Assembly: GCA_037127255.1 (NCBI GenBank)
Contig: JBANSL010000007.1
Span: 63,039,038-63,103,037 of the forward strand
Direction of reading: 5' to 3'
DNA: 64,000 nt
DNA from: Persicaria tinctoria
Taxonomy: Eukaryota > Streptophyta > Magnoliopsida > Caryophyllales > Polygonaceae
Positions 31,315-40,667 of this stretch are shown piece after piece (position 1 is the stretch's first letter; every line of letters begins with the position of its first letter). The notes under the pieces are model-generated. The model searched no databases and was not told the origin of the DNA. It worked only from the letters and a program-made list of their open reading frames with translations. Made by a program: the position numbers and the translations under genes.

Positions 31315-32089
31315 CCTAAGAGTGTTGGTCGCTCGCATCCTTTGTTACTCAATCCTTCTGGATTATCCGTGTCATAGGAGGGTCGGGTCACAATTAAGCC
31401 AATTCACTTCAAATATTCAAGTCTCATTTGGATTTAATTCTTACCGTTTCATGGTCACTTGAATCCAAAGTTGTCCCAGTTTTCGAGCCGTCATTTGCTA
31501 GTTCTTGTGAACTAACCGTCCTTTATTTGGATGGCTGGTGTCCTTCATTCTGGATGCCAGACCGGTTTTCGCAGGTTTAGGTCGAGTCTCAGAGGAGAAG
31601 ATAAGAGAAGTTGAGAAGACATTTAAGTTACTTTTAACGTTGTATTTTCTAGATATACTGTATAGGTTTTTAAATATTTAATTTCATTTAAAAGTCTTCC
31701 GCTGTAATATTATCAAGTTGTAAAGTTAAATCCTCAATTTGAGAGGAGATATTAATAAAGAGTTATTTTTATATTTCAAGTCTTCCGCTATTTAATTGTA
31801 TTTTATTTATGTATTTAATATTATCATCTTGTTTTTGGGAGCATGGTTGCATCTTCCTATAAGCCTAAGGTGGTTACGAAGACATTAAAGTCCGAGTAAT
31901 CACTGGCGCTGTGGCATTCCCTCGGGTTATAAAAGGGGGTGTTACATAATATGACATTTTTTTCCCGGTGGAGTAAGGTATCCCTGGAAGATATTGCTTT
32001 GGCATACGTCTCTCTTTTTAGAAAAGCAACTATGACTAAGTTTCGCATTCCCATGAGATTCCACATTTGAATTGACGTATAGTATAAAT

Positions 32090-32222
32090 GAACAAACTAG
32101 TATGTTAGATAAGTACTAGCAATGATTGACATGGGGCAACAATCACTCTAGTACAAACAAATTAATCAAGAATTCAGCATAATATATGTGTGTATATGTA
32201 CATATGTATACATATAGGTAAG
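32090..32222 (+). repeat. PMD leader module, copy at element C
   Basis: GTTAGATAAGTACTAGCAAT through TATGTATACATATAGGTAAG, directly before the PMD start codon at 32233. The outer part of the module, present at 40668, is missing here. Confidence 0.7.
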
Positions 32223-32232
32223 TACTAGCATA

Positions 32233-33670
32233 ATGGATGTCTATGGTGCAGTCGGCTCGCAAAGAGCTTTTGAGAAAAATGGCAAGGAGACCGCTTATGG
32301 TCCCTCTTATAACAAAATCATTTCAGTGACCACATTGGATATCGAACCTCCTAATAACGGACCACCAATACTGTTTAAGCAGGAAGAGGTTCCACAAGGA
32401 GGTTTGGTTTGTCAATTCTATCAAGACAAGAGATGTATTAAGCCTCTTTTGTAGTTTAGGTCGAGGTTTAAGGCTACCTTTCTTGAAAAGGTTCAACTAA
32501 AAGATGATTCTTCTACTCATAAAGAAGAGTTTTATCCCGTTTTGAGAAGATTGTTAGTTGACCATAAGAATTAGGGTATTGATTTTATTTTTAGAGGCAT
32601 GTTCGCTTTTGTTCCGTATCTTATGGAATGCACTGAACGCATCATGATTAACTTCAAACAACCATTGAAGGATGCTAACATTTATGGACTCGCAAGGATC
32701 TATCAGTACCCCTATAACTACCGAGTAGATGTATGAAATTTTTTTTACGAACACTGAAATCTCTTGAAAAATACACTTTATCATGGTGGTGGTGAGGTAG
32801 AGATCTCGTTATTTGTAACACACTCGTCCCACGTCAGATATAATAAGGATGTACGGAGTGATTTATAAGTGATTTATAAGCGGAGGAGATTGTAATATTT
32901 GAGAAGGCTTGGCATGGGCTAACACCCCTTAAGACCTCGAGTCTTACATTATTTGACTTGAAGAAGATTGATGTCTTACCTATCTTCGACATCCTTTATG
33001 AAGAGTATTTGCCACATAATGAGTATCTTTTGGATGAAACCCTATACCCTTTCCCTGTGGTTGAACTCCTACAATTCCTTACCAGGCTCTGTACAAATAA
33101 TGGAACCTCATAGGTAAACAAAACTCTAACGAGTCTTAAAGGTGTATTTATTCATAAATTCTTTTGACAAATGCACCTTGATTCCTTACTTTTGTGAACT
33201 TTAACAAATGAAAGGTTGCTTGACGCGAATGGGTTAGACATTTTTTTAGAGGTGAGCAAGCATATGTTGCATAAGATGACAACATCGATCATCGTCCCGT
33301 AAAAAACAATCTCTTTCGTCCAGTTCAAAGAAGAACCCAAAGAAACAAATCCCCTTAGATATCTCCAAAGAAGGGGAACTTGTAGCCTTTATTTCTCTTT
33401 TGCTCAGCAGATTTGTTCTCCCTTATGGACAAAATTCTATTCGGTTTGAAACCTTTGTAATGGCATCACACATGGCTCGAGGAACACAAGTTTCTCTTAC
33501 ACTTGCTGTATTGGGGCACATCTAAATCGATTTACGCATCAGTTTGGATTTGATTAGAGAGTTCCAACCAATAATCTGACATTTTCTTTTTCCCGACGGA
33601 GTAAGGTATCCCTAGAAGATATTGCTTTGGCATACGTCTCTCTTTTTAGAAAAGCAACTATGACTAAGTT
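32233..33670 (+). pseudogene. PMD gene, element C, with stops and deletions
   Basis: Starts MDVYGAVGSQRAFEKNGKET, then SVTTLDIEPPNNGP and EEVPQGGLVCQFYQ. A stop at 32452-32454 interrupts it. Later pieces read FAFVPYLMECTERI, LKNTLYHGGGEVEISL, LPIFDILYEEYLPHNEYLLD and, from about 33385, RFVLPYGQNSIRFETFVM and RGTQVSL. The GGGEVEISL block is typical of the N-terminal part of PMD proteins. Between 33520 and 33545 most of the core is deleted and the 3' end (GTAAGGTATCCCTAGAAGAT) follows directly. The downstream non-coding part is split at 33836 by the intact LINE and resumes at 40271. Confidence 0.82.
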
Positions 33671-33821
33671 TCACATTCCCATGAGATTCCACATTTGAAT
33701 TGACGTATAGTATAAATGAAAAAAATTTCATTGAACTCATTGCCACAAAGGTTAGTGACACATTTGTTGGCAATGAAAAAAATACTCAAAAAAGATATAA
33801 GGTTTATATTTTCTAATATCA

Positions 33822-33836
33822 TAAATCACTCCGACA
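33822..33836. repeat. LINE target-site duplication, left
   Basis: TAAATCACTCCGACA, identical to 40271-40285. The uninterrupted form is seen in element D at about 42968-42983 with one base difference. Confidence 0.95.
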
Positions 33837-33839
33837 AGT

Positions 33840-36083
33840 ATGGCGACAGAGAGAGAAAGTGCACCATTTCACAAGCGAAACCCTAGACACCACCGACACC
33901 CAGGTACCGCCGCCGCCCGTGAACGTCGAACCCTATCCCAACCACTAAGCCCGACCGAGCCTCACTTCACCCAAAATGGCGACAAGAAAGCCACAAACAT
34001 AAAACCTACAAACCAAACCCCAACTTGGCCGTATGAAAGTCGATCCCGCTTCAATCATGAATGGGATTGTAAACCTCCAAATCATGAAATTTGTACCCTT
34101 AATCAGCCCCTCCAAGACTCAAAAATGTCCAAATCTGAGTTAAGGGGAATGAAGAACTATAATCGCAATCAAAAGAGATGGATCTGGAAAAAAAGAAGCA
34201 GGAAGAAGAAGAGGAAAAAAGGGGACGGCGGGTGGCGGTCGGTTCGGTCGTGGCGGCGCGGCTGGGCTGCTGGTGTCGGGAGGCTGTTGTGGAAGAAGTG
34301 CGGTGCTTCTCCGTCTGCTGGTTCCCGCAAAATCAAATGTATTTGCAAAGAGAGAGAAACAACGAAGTCAAGAAAAATTGGGGTCGGACGTTCCGACCTC
34401 TGGCGGCGCCTCAGGTTTGCGGGTGGCAGGTGGCCTCCTTGGCTTGCTTGCTGCGTCCCCTCCCTTGCGGCTTACTGGAAAGGTCATTTTGAACAGAGGT
34501 ATTCTATTCCTATTCTCTACAATTCCATTTCGATCAAATGTCCTTGTACTCGGATATGGATGATGGGCCCCTATGCTTGCTCTATATTAATCCCAATGAT
34601 CCCACTGATGCTATATATTCCCAAATTTGCAATTGTGTTTTGGAATACTCACTGTCCTCACTGCCCCTGTATTATGCACAAAGGAAAAGAAATGAACAAC
34701 CTCAAAGAAGCTATATGCTTTGAAAAGAAAATTACCATTGACCCAGTTGAAAAAATGACCCAAATGAGACAAAGGATGAAAACTCTTGAGTCTATGAAAC
34801 TCGTGATGGTGGGCACCCAATCTAGTCAATTCCGTTTCCTGTTGTCGCACTCTCGACTCAGGATCCGGGTTGCTGCGATTTTTGCCCATCTTGACTTGGA
34901 GATGGTTGGATCATGTGAACCCACGCTTAAAAAGAAGCATTCTTTGTATCCCAGATTAACTACACTTGATTCCAAGACCCTTTATGAACTTTATTCTGAC
35001 CGCAGAAAATTAGTATTGATCAAACAAAATCGAAAGACTGATTGGAGGCTTGAACACTGGAATTTGAGGAAAGCATTGATGATAATGAAGCAAATCTTGG
35101 GGTCACGCTCCTCCTCTGCATGCAACCAGGACATTAGGAGTCGTATCCGAAAACAAAGAGCAACCGAAAAGAGAGACAACAAGATAAATGATGGGCATAT
35201 TGGTCCCCCCGACCCCAGGTGTGTCCTTTTATTGTCACTATACTCTACTTGGTCTATGCACCCTTCCCTGATTTACTCTAGCGAAGTTGAGTGCAACTTT
35301 GAATGGCAAACTGAACCTATTTGTGAAATTGAGTATGTGAACAATTACAATAACTATGCCAAACGATCCAAATACCCTGTCAATATTTCTTCCTTTCTTT
35401 GGGAGTTAAGCAAGACCCCAAGCAAGCATGATCTATGCCTAATAAGAACATATGAGAAATATCCATGGGAGGTGAGCGAAAGACTAGGACAAAAAAGGAA
35501 GATATACGCCTCTTTGTGGCTTCGATCCTACCAATTGATAGAACTAATAAAACACACAAACCAAGAGAATAGGGAACCAACTAGTGACAACAACCAAAAC
35601 ATAATGAGCAACACATTAGAATGTGAGGACAAAAAACAGAAATCTATTACAAAAATATCGACAAATAAAGGAATGCACGAAAATCACAACCGGCGAACAA
35701 AGAACAAAGTCAGTGACCAAGCAAAATTAGAAAAGCATGAAAATGGGCTGTTCAGAAAATTTACAACCCATCAGATAATAGGCTATCAGATTGTAGCTGT
35801 ATCTAAGAGAAAGTGCAACGTTTGTGCACCCCGATCAATTCCGGTTGGTAGCCTTGAAATTGTTTGGTCGGGCTCTTTAAAATTACAAATCCTTTGGAAC
35901 TTTGAACAACGACGAACCCCTCTGCCACGTAAGACTTACAAACTGGTACCCCTTGAATGGACGCAAAGTACTCATATATGGTGCCCTTGTTGTCATAAAG
36001 CTGGAAAACTCCACAACAAGCCCGAACTTTTCGAAAACAGAAAATATAAAATGACAAATAAAACACACCATAATCAAGAATGA
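33840..36083 (+). CDS. LINE ORF1, 747 codons, no recognisable zinc knuckle
   Basis: In LINEs the first frame encodes an RNA-binding protein that travels with the element RNA. This frame is open for 747 codons, far beyond chance in such DNA. It has a basic N-terminal region (KKRSRKKKRKK at about 117-127) but no CX2CX4HX4C knuckle and no DUF4283-like block, which are usual in plant LINE ORF1. The C-terminus has a compact Trp/Cys/His motif, HIWCPCCH at 712-719. The first 240 codons or so are GC-rich and could be a leader read open, with the true start further down. The stop TGA overlaps the ORF2 ATG. The minus-strand relative has an IWC motif about as far from its ORF1 end. Confidence 0.65.
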   Translation: MATERESAPFHKRNPRHHRHPGTAAARERRTLSQPLSPTEPHFTQNGDKKATNIKPTNQTPTWPYESRSRFNHEWDCKPPNHEICTLNQPLQDSKMSKSELRGMKNYNRNQKRWIWKKRSRKKKRKKGDGGWRSVRSWRRGWAAGVGRLLWKKCGASPSAGSRKIKCICKERETTKSRKIGVGRSDLWRRLRFAGGRWPPWLACCVPSLAAYWKGHFEQRYSIPILYNSISIKCPCTRIWMMGPYACSILIPMIPLMLYIPKFAIVFWNTHCPHCPCIMHKGKEMNNLKEAICFEKKITIDPVEKMTQMRQRMKTLESMKLVMVGTQSSQFRFLLSHSRLRIRVAAIFAHLDLEMVGSCEPTLKKKHSLYPRLTTLDSKTLYELYSDRRKLVLIKQNRKTDWRLEHWNLRKALMIMKQILGSRSSSACNQDIRSRIRKQRATEKRDNKINDGHIGPPDPRCVLLLSLYSTWSMHPSLIYSSEVECNFEWQTEPICEIEYVNNYNNYAKRSKYPVNISSFLWELSKTPSKHDLCLIRTYEKYPWEVSERLGQKRKIYASLWLRSYQLIELIKHTNQENREPTSDNNQNIMSNTLECEDKKQKSITKISTNKGMHENHNRRTKNKVSDQAKLEKHENGLFRKFTTHQIIGYQIVAVSKRKCNVCAPRSIPVGSLEIVWSGSLKLQILWNFEQRRTPLPRKTYKLVPLEWTQSTHIWCPCCHKAGKLHNKPELFENRKYKMTNKTHHNQE

Positions 36084-39000
36084 AGATAAGCTCATGGAAT
36101 TGTTGTGGAATCGGGAAACGAAATCTTTGGACAGAAATTGAAATTTTCTGTAAAATTGAAAACATTCAAATCATGGCACTTCTGGAGACTAGGACGGAAG
36201 TGCAGCCCCCGGATGCGGTCTGGAGAAAGGCCGGGTTTGACTCGATTTGTTGGTCTCCGGCTTGGGGGAGATCGGGGGGTATCTGTCTGCTTTGGAAAGA
36301 CTACCAGATGGTTAGTGGAAAAATTAAAATAATGACTAAGGAGGATCGATTTATCACTATGTCAATTACAGACAACAACTTAGGAACCAATCTGGCATGC
36401 TGTTTTGTTTATGCTCCTGCCCAAGAAAATGAAAAAGCTGATTTCTGGGAAAAGCTTTCGACCCATATCCAAGGACTTAATGTCCCCATTATTGTGATGG
36501 GAGATTTAAACGAGATAATTGACTATTCTGAGAAATCCGGGGGCAACCCACCCAACCCTAACAGATTTCTCCGACTTCTCTCGTTCAAAGACCAATGTCA
36601 ACTATTAGATATCCCTTCAGTTGGGAATAGCTTTACTTGGAGAAAGAATAAGTCCGATACTAATAACATCTATGAGAAACTGGATCGAACCTTAGTACAA
36701 GACCAAATCATTGAGTGGTATCCTAATTTAGCAACGAAAAATTACGCATTCTCCTCCTCAGACCACTGTCCGATATCGATTGATCTCAAATCATCATGGG
36801 AGAAAAAAGCAAGACCGTTTAAATTTGAGAAAATGTGGTTGCAGAGGAAAGATTATCGGAACATTGTGTCTCAAGCATGGAGATTGCGGTGCTCGGGGTC
36901 TCACATGTTCCAAGTGACGAGGAAAACCCAACTACTTAAAAAACTCTCAAAAGAATGGAATAAAATGACATTTGGAAACATTTTCAGACAACTCAAGGAC
37001 ATAGAAGAAAAACTAGCAAACCTCCAGAAAAATGCAACCCAAACAACCCAAATTAACAACTCAAAGGAGCTGAGACTTATTAAAAAGAAGAACAAAATTT
37101 TACAGTTTCATAACTTGTATTGGCGACAGAGGGCGAAAACGAAGCATCTAAAACTTTCGGATACGAACTCAAGCTACCACCATAAAGTAGCTACAGGCCG
37201 CAGAAATAGGAAAATAATCAGAGAAATTACGACACAAGATGGAATTATAATTGTTGGGGAAGATAATATAAGAAAGGAGATACGGAGAGATTTTGAACAA
37301 AGATTCCAAGAAGAAAGAATAGATTCTCGACTACTTGAAGAACATCTACAATTAATAAGTCCTGAAATCACTCAATCAGAAAATGACTTTCTGATTAGAC
37401 CAATAACAAACCAGGAAGTTAAGAATGCGTTTTTCTCCATTGGAAAAGACAAATCTCCTGGACCTGATGGTATGACAGCCGAATTCTACCAGCATTATTG
37501 GGACATTGTGGGACCGTCTGTAACTAAAGCAATAAAGGGATTCTTCCATTCCGGACGAATGCTTAAGCAAATAAACCAGACATTTATCACTCTGATCCCA
37601 AAATGTGATAACCCAAAAACAACCAATAACTATAGACCTATTAGTCTCTGCTCGACAATGTACAAAGCTATATCAAAGATATTAGCGGAAAGATTGAAAT
37701 CTGTCATGGGAAAATTAATCCATCCTCTTCAAGGCGCCTTTGTTGCTGATAGAGCTATCCAGGACAATATATTGATTGCACATGAAATTTTTCACTCCTT
37801 TCGGGGGAGGAAAGGAAAGAATGGCTGGGTTGCAATCAAGTTAGACATGGAGAAAGCATACGACAGGATGAACTGGGACTTCATATTCTCGGTAATGACC
37901 AAGTTTGGATTCTGCTCAAGATTTTGCGACTGGATTAAAGAATGTATACAAACGGTGTCATTCTCCGTGCTTGTGAATGATGAACCATCTAAGACTTTTC
38001 GACCTTACAGAGGCCTCCGACAAGGTGACCCTATCTCTCCGTACCTCTTTATCCTAGGCGCTGAGATTCTAGCTAGAAAGCTCCAACGACAGAACAATGA
38101 GTCCCAAAACTCAATCGGTTTTAAGATATCTAGGACTGGGATTTCCATCCCCTTTCTATCATTTGCGGATGACATTATGATTTTTTCCAAAGCAACTACG
38201 GAAGCTTGTCAAACTGTGAAAAAGATCCTGGATGACTACTGTCAGATTTCTGGCCAAAAAGTTAATTTCCAGAAGTCTGCGTTTCAAACAACTAAAGGGA
38301 TCACAACCGACCAAAAGCAACGTATTCAATCATGCCTTCAGATCACTAACCACACTACCCTAGAAAAATATCTCGGTTGCCCGATTATTAATGGCAGAGT
38401 GAACAAGAATACGTTTGAAGATATTCTAGGAAAAACTAGGAACCAACTTACAAAATGGAGAGCAAATGAATTAACCCAACAAGGAAGAGCAATTCTGGTT
38501 AAAGCTAACCTCGCTGCTAAACCAACCCATATTATGCAAAATTTCATGCTCCCAGCTTCTATTCACAATGACCTTGATAGACTAAACAGAAATTTCTTCT
38601 GGAACAAGGATCCAAACTACAAACCCCTCATTGGATGGGATAAGATCTGTAGACCCAAGAGAGATGGTGGACTCGGTCTCTACAAGACCAAAGACATGAA
38701 CAAAGCTCTCCAAATGAAACTGCTTTGGAAAATCCTTGCTGAACCTAACAATGCATGGGTTAAAATTGTCCGAGATAAATACTTGAAGAGTGATACCATT
38801 TGGGATTACAAAAGGAAGAAGAATTCTTCTTGGCAGTGGACTAAAATGATGGAGCTCAAAGATGAATTTTGCTCTGCTCTAATCTGGCAGGTAGGAAACG
38901 GGAAAACCATTAGATTCTGGAAAGACAAATGGCTACCAACTGAATCGAATCTCAGAGAACAATGCATCCGCAACCAAGTGAACGAACGAGAGACAATAAA

Positions 39001-40222
39001 CCAGTATATAACACATGAAAAAGTATGGAACAAAGAAAGACTAGAACAATCGCTCCCCCCAAAGATAGTAGAAAAAATCCTTGATGTCCATATTCCTCAT
39101 AATGATATAGAAGATAGACTTTATTGGATGGCCAGTCGTAACGGTTGGTTTTCTACGGCCAGCACTTTAGACCATATCACTAAGACAAGAGGAATAACAT
39201 CAGACCCTCTTGATTGGATTTGGAAGATCGACTGTCCGCCAAAAATAAAAAAATTTCTTTGGAAAAATTTACTCAATGGAACCCCGACCAAAGTCAGACT
39301 CCAAGGAAAAGGAGTGCATGTGCCTTTGGACTGTCCTCTCTGTAACTACAATGGCGAAAACGATACACACCTTTTCACTGAATGCCCGAAATCATTAGAA
39401 TTCATTAGGAGAATTGATGGACAAATTCAGCAAAAAATTTGTAACACTGATAAAGAGGATAAACCCTATAAGAAACTAATAACGGAGATCTTTGAAAACC
39501 TACCTAGAGACCAAAAGTCGACCCTCGCGTTCTCCCTTTGGGGAATATGGTCGATGAGAAATAGGATACTGTTTGATAACAAAGATATAACAACAATGGA
39601 AGAATGGATCAACAATGTAAAATGTTATAAAAGAAGCTGGAAAAAAGTGCAATGCGAGGAACAAGAAGAGGACCAGATCAACACTAAAACAAACCTCCGA
39701 CAAAAAAACATAAACAAGCACAAATTGGTAAAATGGAAAAAACCGGTTGCCGGTTGTGTCAAGGTTAATTTTGATGGTGCTAAGGTCGGGTCGGGTCTCG
39801 CAGCTTCAGGATTTGTTATTCGTGATAGCCTTGGGACGGTTCTATCATGTGGTGCCTGCCCGTGCGGATCCGTTTCCGCAGAGCTTGCAGAGTGCCTTGG
39901 TCTCCTGATGGGTCTCCGTGAAGCTTCTAGGATGGGCTTCTCCTGCCTCGACGTGGAGGGCGACTGTCTTCTGCTGATTAATGTCATGAAAGGTTTGTGG
40001 CGATGTCCTTGGGAGTTAGAGATGGTGGTCTCGGATGCTCTTGCCTATTGTCGTGATCTCCACAGCATCTCCTTCTCCCACACTTTTCGTGAAGGGAATC
40101 AGGTGGCCGATAGATTGGCGCATATCGGTCTATCCTCATCTTTCGTCACAGACTGTGCTCTTGCTGAGCTGGGAGCCCTCGTCCGTCAGGACGCCCTTGG
40201 GCGGTGGTTCAACCGCGGTTGA
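36080..40222 (+). CDS. LINE ORF2 polyprotein: endonuclease, reverse transcriptase, zf-RVT, RNase H
   Basis: 1380 codons, undisturbed. Residues 1-235 are an apurinic-type endonuclease (E36 in ALLETRT, D142 and N144 in GDLNE, S227-D228-H229). Residues about 445-760 are reverse transcriptase, with KSPGPDGM, RPISLC, QGAFV, KLDMEKAYD, GLRQGDPISPYLF and the catalytic FADD at 695-698. Then come the connection region (YLGCPI, RAILVKA, FFWNKD) and the zf-RVT cysteines (CPLC at 1085-1088). The C-terminus is RNase H type I, with D1232 in NFDGA, E1268, D1295 and D1344, so all four catalytic acids are kept. The protein nicks target DNA and copies its RNA at the nick. The start is the first ATG, overlapping the ORF1 stop, which suggests coupled translation. 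Confidence 0.95.
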   Translation: MKISSWNCCGIGKRNLWTEIEIFCKIENIQIMALLETRTEVQPPDAVWRKAGFDSICWSPAWGRSGGICLLWKDYQMVSGKIKIMTKEDRFITMSITDNNLGTNLACCFVYAPAQENEKADFWEKLSTHIQGLNVPIIVMGDLNEIIDYSEKSGGNPPNPNRFLRLLSFKDQCQLLDIPSVGNSFTWRKNKSDTNNIYEKLDRTLVQDQIIEWYPNLATKNYAFSSSDHCPISIDLKSSWEKKARPFKFEKMWLQRKDYRNIVSQAWRLRCSGSHMFQVTRKTQLLKKLSKEWNKMTFGNIFRQLKDIEEKLANLQKNATQTTQINNSKELRLIKKKNKILQFHNLYWRQRAKTKHLKLSDTNSSYHHKVATGRRNRKIIREITTQDGIIIVGEDNIRKEIRRDFEQRFQEERIDSRLLEEHLQLISPEITQSENDFLIRPITNQEVKNAFFSIGKDKSPGPDGMTAEFYQHYWDIVGPSVTKAIKGFFHSGRMLKQINQTFITLIPKCDNPKTTNNYRPISLCSTMYKAISKILAERLKSVMGKLIHPLQGAFVADRAIQDNILIAHEIFHSFRGRKGKNGWVAIKLDMEKAYDRMNWDFIFSVMTKFGFCSRFCDWIKECIQTVSFSVLVNDEPSKTFRPYRGLRQGDPISPYLFILGAEILARKLQRQNNESQNSIGFKISRTGISIPFLSFADDIMIFSKATTEACQTVKKILDDYCQISGQKVNFQKSAFQTTKGITTDQKQRIQSCLQITNHTTLEKYLGCPIINGRVNKNTFEDILGKTRNQLTKWRANELTQQGRAILVKANLAAKPTHIMQNFMLPASIHNDLDRLNRNFFWNKDPNYKPLIGWDKICRPKRDGGLGLYKTKDMNKALQMKLLWKILAEPNNAWVKIVRDKYLKSDTIWDYKRKKNSSWQWTKMMELKDEFCSALIWQVGNGKTIRFWKDKWLPTESNLREQCIRNQVNERETINQYITHEKVWNKERLEQSLPPKIVEKILDVHIPHNDIEDRLYWMASRNGWFSTASTLDHITKTRGITSDPLDWIWKIDCPPKIKKFLWKNLLNGTPTKVRLQGKGVHVPLDCPLCNYNGENDTHLFTECPKSLEFIRRIDGQIQQKICNTDKEDKPYKKLITEIFENLPRDQKSTLAFSLWGIWSMRNRILFDNKDITTMEEWINNVKCYKRSWKKVQCEEQEEDQINTKTNLRQKNINKHKLVKWKKPVAGCVKVNFDGAKVGSGLAASGFVIRDSLGTVLSCGACPCGSVSAELAECLGLLMGLREASRMGFSCLDVEGDCLLLINVMKGLWRCPWELEMVVSDALAYCRDLHSISFSHTFREGNQVADRLAHIGLSSSFVTDCALAELGALVRQDALGRWFNRG

Positions 40223-40248
40223 CCACCCCCAAATCCTTGCCTTGTATC

Positions 40249-40270
40249 AAAAAAAAAAATAAAAAAAAAA
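40249..40270 (+). repeat. LINE 3' A-rich tail
   Basis: A run of As with single T interruptions, directly before the right target duplication at 40271-40285, marks the 3' end of reverse transcription. Confidence 0.93.
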
Positions 40271-40430
40271 TAAATCACTCCGACATATTTTCATATACCC
40301 CAAGTGAGATATTCAACCGTCCCTAACTTTTTGGTTGTCATATACATATAAATAAATATAACATGAACTTATATATATATATATAAATACACACACATAT
40401 ATATAGAGAGGAAGAGAGATGATAGATCAT
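40271..40430 (+). repeat. 3' remainder of PMD element C
   Basis: Continues element C after the LINE and matches 42968-43075 of element D (CATATTTTCATATACCCCAA, GAGATATTCAACC, ACATGAACTTAT). An AT-rich dinucleotide stretch follows. Confidence 0.85.
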
Positions 40431-40667
40431 ATGTACTCAGCCCTTAACGTGTATCATGTGAACAAATCTGGGTCATTGAATTAAGAAGATCAACTGATGA
40501 GATTAAAAGTAACTTCTGATTATTCGATGGTATTGGGAGATTATTGGCCAGAATGAAATTATTCGGTGGTATTGGGCGATTATTCGGTAGAATAAAATTT
40601 ATATTTTTTACACTCTTTTTACAGATGAATAATTATGTGAAAACAGTCGAATAATCATGAACAATCA
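40431..40667. other. Spacer between PMD elements C and D
   Basis: Contains three diverged units of GATTATTCG-x-TGGTATTGG at about 40515-40600. No gene. Confidence 0.55.

Larger units (their letters stand above)
28718..31946 (+). mobile_element. Solo LTR, 3.2 kb, Ty3/gypsy (Tekay/Del-like)
   Basis: Begins TGAAATACCCC and ends GGGGGTGTTACA, which are imperfect inverse ends starting TG and ending CA. It is flanked by the 5-bp target duplication TAATA (28713-28717 and 31947-31951). A TATAAATA box stands at 29513 with a leader-like GC-richer region after it, as in an LTR with U3-R-U5. No gag or pol is present and no second LTR is found inside, so this is most simply a solo LTR left by recombination. 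Assignment to the long-LTR chromovirus group rests on length and ends only. Confidence 0.75.
28113..32085 (+). pseudogene. PMD gene, copy B (second), split by a solo LTR
   Basis: 28113-28496 reads GRFVLPYRQNSIRLETFVM, RGTQVSL, GLGQMVTYPGNLGNAKPNFG and FDEKFPLLAQYARERGNNFK, the PMD core. A frameshift follows and the C-terminal part continues to 28717. The element then resumes at 31947 with AATATGACATTT and GTAAGGTATCCCTGGAAGAT to about 32085. The break is a 3.2-kb LTR flanked by TAATA. N-terminal PMD coding is absent. PMD proteins are known from plant chromosomal genes and from transposons; the repeat setting here favours a transposon origin. Confidence 0.82.
33837..40270 (+). mobile_element. 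Full-coding LINE retrotransposon (L1-type, RNase H-bearing)
   Basis: A 6.4-kb non-LTR element inside PMD element C. It is flanked by the 15-bp duplication TAAATCACTCCGACA, ends in an A-rich tail (40249-40270) and carries two long undisturbed open frames that overlap by ATGA. The perfect target duplication and open frames indicate a recent insertion. It starts only three bases before the ORF1 ATG, so either the 5' end is slightly truncated or the untranslated leader is read as open frame. A decayed relative is on the minus strand at 56756-63033. Confidence 0.95.

Noticed and set aside
34178..34563. Alternative frames of 104 and 96 codons within LINE ORF1
   Set aside because: The 747-codon frame covers them and runs to the ORF2 junction; the alternatives end early. 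They do raise doubt about where ORF1 truly begins.
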